Assembly: GCA_003864495.1 (NCBI GenBank)
Contig: ML133385.1
Span: 62,001-126,000 of the forward strand
DNA from: Nemopilema nomurai
Lineage: Eukaryota > Cnidaria > Scyphozoa > Rhizostomeae > Rhizostomatidae
Direction of reading: 5' to 3'
Length of the DNA stretch: 64,000 nucleotides
A program made the position numbers and the translations under genes. Shown piece after piece: positions 51,349-62,035 of this stretch (positions within the stretch are counted from its first letter, which is position 1; each line of letters opens with the position of its first letter). Below the pieces are notes generated by a model. It was given only the letters and a program-made list of their open reading frames with translations. It ran no database searches and was not told where the DNA came from.

Positions 51349-52848
51349 TGCGGCTGTTTTCTCGTAAAACTACAAGCTTTCGCCGGCTCGCCCTTCCCTT
51401 GTCTTGTTTTGACTGAGTTGTCCACCAACTTCAAGATAACTAACATGATAACGAGGTGGGATGGTTGCTCCTTCGTAAGACACTTCGCAGTTACCGCTTA
51501 TTGAAAAAAGTATTAGTAAAAGTTAAAGTAAAAAAGTATTAATTGTGAGGGAATGAAAGTACAATCCTCTCTCCTAAGCAACTGGTGTAATTGAATTTTC
51601 AATTCAAAGTTCCATGAAGTTGCTCAGATGACAATTCTGCATAAGTTATGGCTAGTAAAACAAGCAGAATTGTGTCAAATAAGCTGGAAGGTTCTTTTAT
51701 CAAACCATTATCTGGATGTAACTTACTCTCGGTTCCGGGCAAATTTTATCTTCACATTTGGCAAAAATATAAAATAGAATTGGAATCACCATGCTGAAAT
51801 TAATATGTGTGGAAAATTTTGCCTAGGTTTGGGTTGTCGGGCTGCGAATTTTCAAAATTTGGCTTTTCTTGTAAATTTCAATAAAAATTGCTGCAGCAGT
51901 GAAATTTTATTGCAGACTTTAAACAAAACCTGTTGTTCTTCCTTAGAAATACAAAAGCTAAGGAAATCAAGGTGAAGGTTTTTCACCTTCATTCATGGAA
52001 GATTTATGAGCAAATTAAAGAAAAATAAAGCAAGCAGCTCACTTAAGAATCAAGAGGGAAAGCGTTTTAGTGTCGCTCTTCAGTGGTAAAAAATATTCCT
52101 TCGTGATGGTACTTGTCCTTATTTCGCCTCGTGCGGAGGCAGCTTACGAGACTCGCATGTAAAGATTGAAAGCCTTGGCTTCCATAAAGAGACCACAGTG
52201 AATGATGATGACGTACCCCTTTCGCCGTCTGATTGGCTAGGTGGGACATTCATATTAGTTTAAACTTCATATTTAGCTGCATCAACTTGATGATGTGGTC
52301 TTCCCACTACCCTATGTTCGAGAAGTCCGTGCATTGGCTAACATTTAAGAAATTGCTGTTGAAAGTTGGCAAATGAAGAGTATTTCAGATGGAGAACGTA
52401 TCGAAGGGACTTAGAGAAGCTACGCGAAAATGAGTTGACAGTAGAGAGCAGGGTCGTTGATAGACGGCCCGGGCCCCGGAGCCAAGCTCTGGAGCGGGCC
52501 CTTTTGCGCCGCAGTCGAAATATTCAACTGTAAGACCTATATTTTGCCCGGGCTACAGACCTTTGCGCCGTTTACCCACTTTTTCTAGACCCCCCACTTT
52601 TTTCAACGCTCCGCGGTGCCTGAATTCAGCTATAATTTTAATTGAGGCAAGGTAGAAAAAATGCAAAACTATCATTTATCTGTGAAGAGGGTACAAAGCT
52701 TGTAAGAGGAATGGAGTTATCACCCTAAAGCGGGGAAATAAGTAATAATTACTGAATATTTTTGTCTGATTTATGCTTAGTGGACATACATGTTGTTAGC
52801 GGGGATTCAAAGAGAGGCTGATGTTGTTTTTAGGAATTGTGAGAAAAA
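51349..52848. other. Divergent intergenic region, EMRE and C22orf23
   Basis: 1.5 kb between two genes transcribed apart, so it should hold both promoters. An inverted CCAAT box (GATTGG near 52231) is present. A GC-rich patch at 52465-52565 has GGCCCGGGCCCCGG-type words like those near 34430, perhaps a shared repeat. A TTTTTAG at 52827-52833 could be an acceptor for a 5' untranslated exon of C22orf23. Confidence 0.4.
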
Positions 52849-55782
52849 ATGGCGTCCAGACCTAAACAAGCCGTTGCTAAAGGCGGGATGTGGTCAACGA
52901 AGCCCCAAAATATTAGCAAAGAAACGTCAGATCTCTTGAAAGGTAGCTAAATATTCTTTTATAAATGGAAACTAAACCGATAAACTTTGTTGTTGTGTAT
53001 TCTGCACTGGCTGGATTTCTGAGCTTGATGTAATCGGTTCTGACAGCTTTAATTTTCAGCCATGCCCTTTAGTTGCAGCACGTTTTAGAAAACCGGAAGC
53101 AATATATCGAATAAGATTCAATTACAAGCTGCTGTTGTATTTTCCTTGGCTACTAAAATGGAGATTGTTTTCAAAGGTTGAGAATCAAGTAAACGCTGAA
53201 CTTGTGCTGGTTCATAAAGGTTTTTTTCTTCAATATTACCTGTTGGTTGATAATGCTCCAGTACTGTATAATTAGGAAACTCTTTTGATGTGTATGACCA
53301 TACAGTTGCAGCTGCAGACATGTATTTTATAATTTTTCAGGAAATTTTGAAAACATAAATAATTTGTTTTTTCTAATAGTGATGATGGATGAGTCAAAAT
53401 TGACAAATTTTCAAAGAAGAAAGCTTCAAGACGATGTGAAATGTAAGCATTGTTTGAAATTAAAACTAACATCAACATGTACTAAATGCCAAAATATCTT
53501 CAGAAATCATAGAATACCTTTAACAAAACCTTGAAACATAAATTCAATGTAGGACCAAGAAATAAATTTCTAAGAAATGTTCATACTTCCTAATGAGTGT
53601 TATATATAAATTGCTTTTTGATTATGTTTCATGTGTGCAGATGTGAATGAAAGGCATTGTTGTGCTTTGTTTTGCTCTTTTATGTTTTGTGTCTTATTAG
53701 GTTAATATACAGAATAATTTACTCATATTTTTTTCAGATGGAAAGTCTTTGCCAGTGCAGTGCCTTCCAACTTCAAGTAGGACAACAGGACCAAAACCAA
53801 AGCCTAAAGAAAGTAAAAAGTCAAGTGCTAGACCATTCGCATATTCAGGGAAAAGAAGAAAAGAAATTATAGACATTCTGAAGGAAAGAAATAAAGATGA
53901 TTATAAACCAACTGGAGGGAGTAAGTCCTAATTTGCTTAATGCTGTTATTGTTCATTCAGCAACATGCTTGTTCTTTTCACCATTTGTCATATATTTTTA
54001 TATTTTTTTACATACAGAAAACAAAATTTTGTGATACTTTATTTTGTGTTTGATTTGCACTTTGCATTTTGCATTATGATGTGCATAAGCTTAAAACTTG
54101 AAATGCATTTCATATATTACATGTTTACTTTGCAATCAGATCTGTTTTGGAATTACCTTTTGGCCTGCATATATTGTGCATAACACTTTTCTCGTCAGAA
54201 TGTATAACAGAAAAAGATAAACAGAGGCTGCAAAATATAATGGCTTTTGGAAAGGATAGTCCACAACATCTGCCTAAACCTAAAAGGCCACCAGTGGCAA
54301 TGATAGATGAACCCGAAATTGACAGATTTGAAGAAGGTAAGTTTAGAATTCACTTTAATGTTTATTAATTACATTTTGATGTTTTTATGCAGCTGTTTTA
54401 GGTTATAATTTGCCAGTTTATAATTAAGTTGATAAAGTCATATTTTTTGAAGCTCTTCAGTTAGGTTCAACTTAAACTTTGGAGCAAGATCTGCTATTCT
54501 GAGGTCAAAGAAAAAGAAAATGTTTTTTGATGTCTTTTTTAGGCAAAGTGATGTCTTTTTTAATATATAGCTGCTTTAAAAAGCAAAGTTTGTGTTGTGA
54601 CTGTTGTGGACATATATTTTCAAAATCTACCAAATGTTTAGCCCTAGCTAATAACTTCTAAAGATTGATGAAAACTCTGATTGAGACATGATACTTTCTC
54701 TATTATACCAATTGTTACAAATGCCAGTGACTTTGATATTAGCGGTTTTTACATATTGGAGGACCCAGAAGAATACATCTGAATGTTTATTTGGCTACCT
54801 TCAGTCATGCAATTTGCAGGTCTTTGTGCTATTTGTCATCACTGTGTCTGGTGAAATTGGAAAAGATTGAGTTCTCCATTGTTTAAAGCATATTTTTGCC
54901 CTGATGATGTCCTGTTAGTGATTTCACAAATGCAAAAGTTTCTCAATTTCATTTTTAAGTGATGGCTGAAATAGAAGATAGAAGAAGATTTTTAGATGAA
55001 ATGGAGGCATTGGGTCAGGGAAAGAAATATCGGACAATCATTTCAACAGAGATATCACAGGTATATTGCCAAATTGTCTACCATTATCTTTGTAGCATTA
55101 TCATTATCTTTAAATTGTCTACATTTAATTGTCACCAGAATTCTAATTTCATACCTGTTTTCATAAGTATGCTTTTGAGAATTTATTTCACTTAGCTTCA
55201 TGTCTTCAAAAACATCCCCTTTTAATCTCATTCCCAAAAGTAGTTTTCAAATTTCACTTTTCAATGTAATGTACTGAACTTTCGTAACCACTTTTATTCT
55301 ATTTATACCAGGTTTCTTGAAAGCAGCTTTTTTGGAGTAATTAATGGCATGTTTTTAGATGATCGCAAAACACCGTTTTTTGTTTCTTTAGAAATGCTAT
55401 GTACAATCTCTGCCAAAAGAAGTTCGTTCACCGTGAGCTTTCTGTGATTTTTCGACCCCTGTTTTATTTCCATGTTTCCTTGGTGGTTGCAACCCCTTGG
55501 CCCCTCAAACAATGTTGTATCGTTAAGTGAAAGGCATAGCTATATTAAAGTCAATGTTCATAGGATTATTAACTTTTGCACTACACAACATTGTTTGAGG
55601 GGCGAGGGGATTTCGCAGCTTATACAACGCGTAAAGTAGTGGAAGTGTTCCAAGAATTTTAGCAGAGATTGTGAATTGAAGCAATGCTTGTAGCTGTTCA
55701 TTTTTCTTCATAGAAAATACGAGAATTGGAGCTTATCGACAAAGAGCGCAGCGAGGATCTTGAAGCGACTACTGAATCTTGA
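52849..55782 (+). CDS. C22orf23: UPF0193 / EVG1 (C22orf23) orthologue, 6 exons
   Basis: Exons: 52849-52942, 53380-53442, 53738-53920, 54199-54336, 54960-55060, 55714-55782. Phases agree throughout and the total of 648 bp gives 215 residues, against about 217 in human. Conserved blocks in order: GMWSTKP near the start, KVMMDESKLTNFQRRKLQ (about 32-49), QCLPTSSR, EKDKQRLQNIMAFGKD, EIDRFEE and FLDEMEALGQGKKYR followed by ISTEISQKIRELE. All follow the human protein closely. The family is conserved in animals but its function is not established; the charged, helix-prone C-terminal half suggests a coiled or scaffolding protein. A long inverted repeat sits in the last intron. The gene lies in tandem with ARP8 downstream. 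Confidence 0.93.
55300..55712. repeat. Imperfect inverted repeat in the last C22orf23 intron
   Basis: The core is a perfect 18 bp inverted pair: CCCCTCAAACAATGTTGT at 55501-55518 and its complement at 55585-55602, separated by 66 bp. Similarity continues outward with gaps: AACCCCTTGG faces AATCCCCTCG, and both outer arms contain ACAATCTCTGC. The whole may be two inverted copies of one element or a decayed foldback transposon. The right edge touches the last coding exon at 55714. Outer limits are approximate. Confidence 0.6.
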
Positions 55783-57927
55783 AAAGACATCTTGTTCCCT
55801 CGCATTGAGAACTTCAGTGCTCACTCTAGCAATAAGAAACACCGATCTGGATTGGGCTCATTTATCTTTTTTGTTGTAAATATCAAATGGGTAGTCATCA
55901 GAATGAATAAGAGGCTATCTCGAGTATCTTTGTACACTGAATACCAAGGGTTCTTTTCAATAATTCACTCTGAAAGTTAGCCAAGCTTATTTCTTACACA
56001 AAATTGTTGCTATTTTATACCTTCGATCTTAACAGGAGCCGAAGATGCGTTAATCAAAGGCACTCTCATAAGGGCGACGAATTAGTCATCATTGCTTTGC
56101 ATAATATTTTTTATTCAGTTTTGTAGTAAACACTGCTGTTTTATCGACATTTAAAATGATTACCAAGCTCCTGTGTGGGTAGGGCAGACCTTAAGAAGTC
56201 GTTTTATGATTATCAGTTTTTCCTTTCTGAAGAATTGACGCAGTCTTTACGAATTAACTGCATTTTCATTTGTCATCTTTTGGCAGAGTAGGTTCACTCA
56301 ATTCTTCTCTCGGCGCAAAGCATGATATTGTCTGGTCCGTAAAACACACTTTTAGCATCTTACCTATCTGAAGCTTCTAAAATCTCGATATCTTATTGGT
56401 GTTAAAGGCCTAAATTTTTTGGTATCTTGTGCTGAGATCCCAATAGAAGGCTTTCCTCTGGATTTCTTTATACCTAAAAATTCTTCCATTTGTACGAAAA
56501 CGTGAAATTCTTCCATTTGTACGAAAAGGAATATGATAGCATCATGTTTCTAAGGCTTTTTGATCACCCCTCCAATAGCACTTTATTGTAGGTTTTGTCA
56601 TGATTTTTACACACGTAAAATATCTAAGTTCAAAACTCTGAAATTATATTTTAGGCAATGATGCCCTAATTGCACTACTGACTTACTGAGTCTCACTTCG
56701 TTCGAAATATCTAGCAGTACAGCCTCCCAAAAAATGCACAACTTTATATTTCTTACAGAGCTACCAAAAACTAGGCACTAGTAAAACTGTACGTAATACC
56801 CATTATTGAACATTATCTGGTAGAACGAGAGACTTTTGGTTTGCCTCTTTTTCCAAAAAGCTGTCCTAGATCACAATAAAAGTAACCGAGCCTTACTTCT
56901 AATCTATAGCCATATGCTTCATTGTTGTTGCTGTTGCTCAATTTTGGAGCCAAGCGAGACGAAGAGTTTTAGAAGCGGCCTAGGAAAAATAAAACTTCAA
57001 AGAGCTTTCTTGTAGTTATTGCAACCGAGGCAATGTATATGAAGTAAGTTCCATGTAATACTGAATGCGTTCTTCACCAGGGGTGCTCTCATTTTATCAA
57101 ACTTAATTAAAGTACTCTAAATCAGGCTTTACACACATTAGAGCTAACATGATCTTTTGATGCACATAGTAGTCTTCTATATCTATTTCTTACCTTACAC
57201 TAACCTATAAATAGGTACAACCTATAAGTACATTGGTTCGTCTTGGCTTTGAATGTATAAAGATGTGAGTATTATGAACTGTATCTAGTTAAAAAATCCT
57301 AGTTATTTAAGTTAATACCAAGTTAAGTAAGTGGTAGAAAAAGTTAACTGAACAACATTTTTCTTTTCGAAATTAGAAATTAGATTTTCACAATTTAACC
57401 CCTGATAATTCAAGCTCCTCTCACTCCTAAATCCTTTTCTTTATTTTTGGCAGCTCATTTCATTTGACGTATGCTGTTTCGGTTTACATCAATATGTGCT
57501 GTTTTTATAGAACCTGATAGCTTTTAGTTTCCTCTCTGCATTCTATGACATGTTTTGTTCATCATGCTGAGAGTTAATAACAGTTTAAGTAAGCTATGAT
57601 CTTGTTCTTTCCTTTACAATTACTTTTACTCTATTTTTTACAATCCTATAAGATTGATGTTCTTATGCTGATGATAATGCTGATAGCTGAAGTTAGGGCC
57701 ATAAATAGAAAGAAGAATTAAGGTGTTGCATGTTTTTATTGAGTAGAAAACTTTTATCAAGAAAATGGCTGGTAATGTTGTGAGTTTGAGAGGCTATGGT
57801 GAGGCTGTTAGTCATATGCCACACTGTTGAAACCAGTTGGATACGATTATACTGATGGTCTGTAAATCTCTTTTCATAAGTATATTTTTAGGCAAAGCAT
57901 CTGACATATGTTCTTTTATTTTTGTAG
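55783..57927 (+). other. C22orf23 to ARP8 interval
   Basis: About 2.1 kb, AT-rich. It should contain the C22orf23 3' untranslated region and the ARP8 promoter with a non-coding first exon, since an acceptor (TTTTTGTAG) ends at 57927, 50 bp before the ARP8 ATG. A short direct duplication, AATTCTTCCATTTGTACGAAAA, occurs near 56478 and 56507. No other gene was seen. Confidence 0.5.
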
Positions 57928-57977
57928 AACCTTAAGTATCATATGACAATCTTGCTGCCTTCTACAATAAAGTGAAC

Positions 57978-60900
57978 ATGCCACGTCCACCAAAAGCTGA
58001 AAAACCAGCCGTTGTAGAGCCAGTTGTTGAGGTAACTCCTTACAGTCATTGCCTTAAATAGTCATCTGGTTTTGGTATGAAATTTCAGGTTCTGCCTGTG
58101 TCTTGCATTCACTGAATTTAAAATGTAATTTTTTTCCAGCTTATAATAATAATAACAATAATCAAATGTTTTAACAGGATGACCTATCAGTACAATGAAT
58201 ACTGTTATCATTATGGTAGAAGATCGAAAAACTAAATACTGAACTAAAGTGTCCACTAACAGTCCAATCTAGGTATAAAGTAGTTAAAAATTATATAAAA
58301 TGATTTTTTAAAAATTGTTTAAAAAGGAGTTTTGATTCAATCTTTCTGGTACTTAATGGTATGTCATTAAGTTCTTTCCCTGCCAGATAATAAAACCTTT
58401 CCGTCCAAAGTCAGTCTTTACTTGAGGAATCTTAACAAGATGTTGACTGGTAGAGAATATAAGGTAGAAAAGTAAAGGCTAGTCCTGAATGGGCTGTAGG
58501 AGGTGTATCATATTGTGCTACAGCACCACATGGCTTAGGGGCTTGCTCCTTCCAATACCACTTTATACTGTTACATGCTTTTACTGGGTACCCACTTCTC
58601 ACTAAGCAAGCTGAGGTCTGCCTAAAAGCTTGAAGTGAACCTCAAGAGCTGGCAAACTCATAATCATAATTGCAACCATCTCATAGAACCAGCAAATATA
58701 CTTTTCATCTTTTTATGTTGCTGTGTTTTATTTTGCCAGCCAATTCAAGGAACAACAATCATTGTACTACATCCAGGCTCTTCAACACTTCATCTTGGCC
58801 GAGCAACAGATCATTTTCCTCAGAGTCTTCCCCATGTGATTGCATATCGATTCAAAGAGGATGCAGCAATTTGCTCAAAAGAAACCAATTCCCTTATTCG
58901 CAATGGCATTTGGGTGTGTTTAGATAACTTTATGTTTTTAATCTCCTTGCTTCCATGAAACTGTTAACACTGCAGTCGTAAGTTCTCCGTAGCATATCAG
59001 TATCCTGAATCAAATTTTTGGTTCTGTTAATATGAATAGTTTTCCCTCATTTTGTGCATCACACATTCTTGTGTCCCTATCTTTACAACATTTTTAGACA
59101 TTTTTGAACTAGATCATAAATTCATTCCCTTCTTTTTTTCATAAATTTCATTTATTCTGATAAGTTCCAACTCTTTTGATAAGTGATAGTTAGTTAACAT
59201 TAGGTCATTAATAAAGAATAAGTAGTTGAGATTATAGATGCATATTTCACATTTTCAAGTTGACTCGTTTCAAGATATCAATATTTTTAACAACCGAATT
59301 TTCCTTCCCAGCATCCAGACAGTGAAGAAAGGAGACAAAGTGCACTTCAGGCCACAAATCAACTCATCAATGCCATGCGGGTCAGCTTTGGTTACCGTAG
59401 GCCCCACATTTCAATAGCTCAGGTACCCTTCAAATATTTTGTAAAAGTTCCTGTGTTTTGTGTTTTGTTTAGATTCTTGAAACTATACACATCAAGTGAT
59501 TTTCCTTTTAAGACAGCAAGAGATGAAGGTGTTACACTGGATTACATTATAACTTAACTATTTTCTATTTTTTCTTTACTTTAATGATATTTAAAGTCTT
59601 GATAAAATATCCTGAGTTTATAATATCCTGAAAGGTATCATTTTAACCTTTGGCATAAGCGTCCTCCTCACTCTAGTCTCTTTTCCGCCATTCTTCACGA
59701 TCTTGTGAGCTGCAAAGTGATGGGGCATTTGTTTTGTTATTCTTCTCTAGCCATTTTGATGTGCGACTATGTTTGAAAATCTGGCCTATCCACCTAATGA
59801 TCAGCTCTAAGACCATAGTGACAATGCTTGTAGTCATTTCCAGTTCATCAGTACTGGGACTCAATCTGGAATCTGATAGGCGCAGGTCATAAAATTGCTT
59901 CAATATTATTCCTTGCAGATTGCCTCGTTTAATAGCAAGGTTGTCCCAGACACCATACAAGGAGAGAGCGGTGTTTGCTGGACAGATGTCAGTGAAAACC
60001 CTGAAATACTTATTGGAGAACAGGTGTGTATCTTATAGGCTGTATGTGATTTGCAGTGCCTGTGTTTTGCAACTTACAGTTGACCCATGAAAGGTATTTT
60101 TTGGTTATTTCGAACGTTCAACAGTTCAAAAATTGAGAAATCATGCGATATCAATCTAATGATATATAGGGTTATAGTGGTATTCCCATGAAAGCCACGT
60201 ATTGATCAAACTTCTGTTATCCCACCTTAATAATGTCTCTCCCCTTTCTTTGTATTTCTTCAAATTCAATCATATACCCCTTTCGATTGCATTGAACCTG
60301 AAATGGATGTTTTGTTCATAGGCACAGTACCTGGATCCAAATGCACCATACGAAACTACTTGGCCCATACGGAATGGCCAGTTGAATCTTCACAGCAGAT
60401 CAGGCGGATCGCTTACATCAATTTGTTCCAAGTTGGAAAATCTGTGGTCTCTTGCGATTCAAATGTTCCTCGATATTCCAGCCAAGGATTTCCAATATTA
60501 TCGGGTGGTGCTAATTGTTCCTGATATAGTAAATCGCCATCACTTGAAGGAAATGTATAATATCTTGCTAAACAGGCTCGGGTTTTTGGCTGTTATAATG
60601 CACCAGGTATTTTGTGTCCTCTTTCTTTAATACCTTCAATCAGACTCTCTTTCTATGGCGCTTAGTCAACAGGCGTCTTAAAGAACTTGAAATTGACAAT
60701 TATCCCAGAGCTGTGCTGCTTTTTAACACTTATGTGTCCTATTAATAATGCAGAATTTCCATAGTTTCTATGTAGTTTCATTTCGACTTATTCTAACTTT
60801 AACTCTCGTTTTTAAATTTGATAAAGAATAACGATGATTAAATATAGAATAAACATTTGCTGTAGAAATGGAATGGTCCTGCTTGGAACTTAGATTTTAC

Positions 60901-61944
60901 TCTTCGTTGAAGATGTAATGTTGAAATATGTAACTAGTGAAAGCCTACGAGTTATCTTCCTACCTTACTTCAGTTAATCTTCACAAACCTATTGGCATTC
61001 GTATGCTTGAGCTTATTGTCACTGTGTAAGTTAATTTTGCCGTAAGCAAGGTTTTGTCAATTTTTTAAAGCTTTTCAACATTGAATTCACTAACTGGGCA
61101 GATACAAATATATTGATTAAGTAAATACTCCTTTTTATAATGCCCATGTACCCTCGATTTTGTGCTCATTTATACTGTCATGTAAACTGTTTTAGGAATC
61201 AGTTTGCGCTACATTTGGCAGTGGACTACCAAGTGCCTGTGTTGTGGACGTTGGTGACCAGAAGACTAGTATAAGCTGCGTAGAGGATGGCGTTTCCATT
61301 CCAAATACCAGGTAAACATCGTTTCTTAGCTGTGAAGATAGGAGTTACATAGAGGAAGGAGATCACACGCTAGAAACCTATTCGATTCAGTCTATTTATT
61401 CTGACAGTCGCATGCTGAATGGCATTTTGATTAATTGATCCTCGACGGAAGCTATCTGAATCATAACTTAAGTGGCTGCCCATTCAACGAAGAATTAACT
61501 TCAAAACAGCCATAGTAGTCTACAAGGCTCTAAATGGACTAGCTCCAAAATATATGACTGATTTGTTTACTCATCAAAATCAGATTAAACAGCGATTGAC
61601 GAGAAGTTCATCACACAAAAATTTGTATGTGCCCAGATCAAAACTGAAAAAGGTTGATCAGTCAATATCAATAAAAGGAAGTAAAATATGGAATGAACTT
61701 CCACTTAATATTAGACAGTCAACATCACTGGGAATTTTCAAGAGAAAAGTGTATCAGCATTACCTTGACGTTTCAGATTTAAATACTTAAACTTTACTTT
61801 TAACAAAATTGTTACTAGTCTCTTTAGAAACTTAAAGGACACTTTAAAAAAAATAGTATCATATTCTTATTGCGTAGTTAGTAGAGAGGACCCTGGGGAA
61901 GATTAGTTATTAGGCTAACCAGGTTTATCCTCTGTAAATAAAGT

Positions 61945-62035
<91 letters not shown>

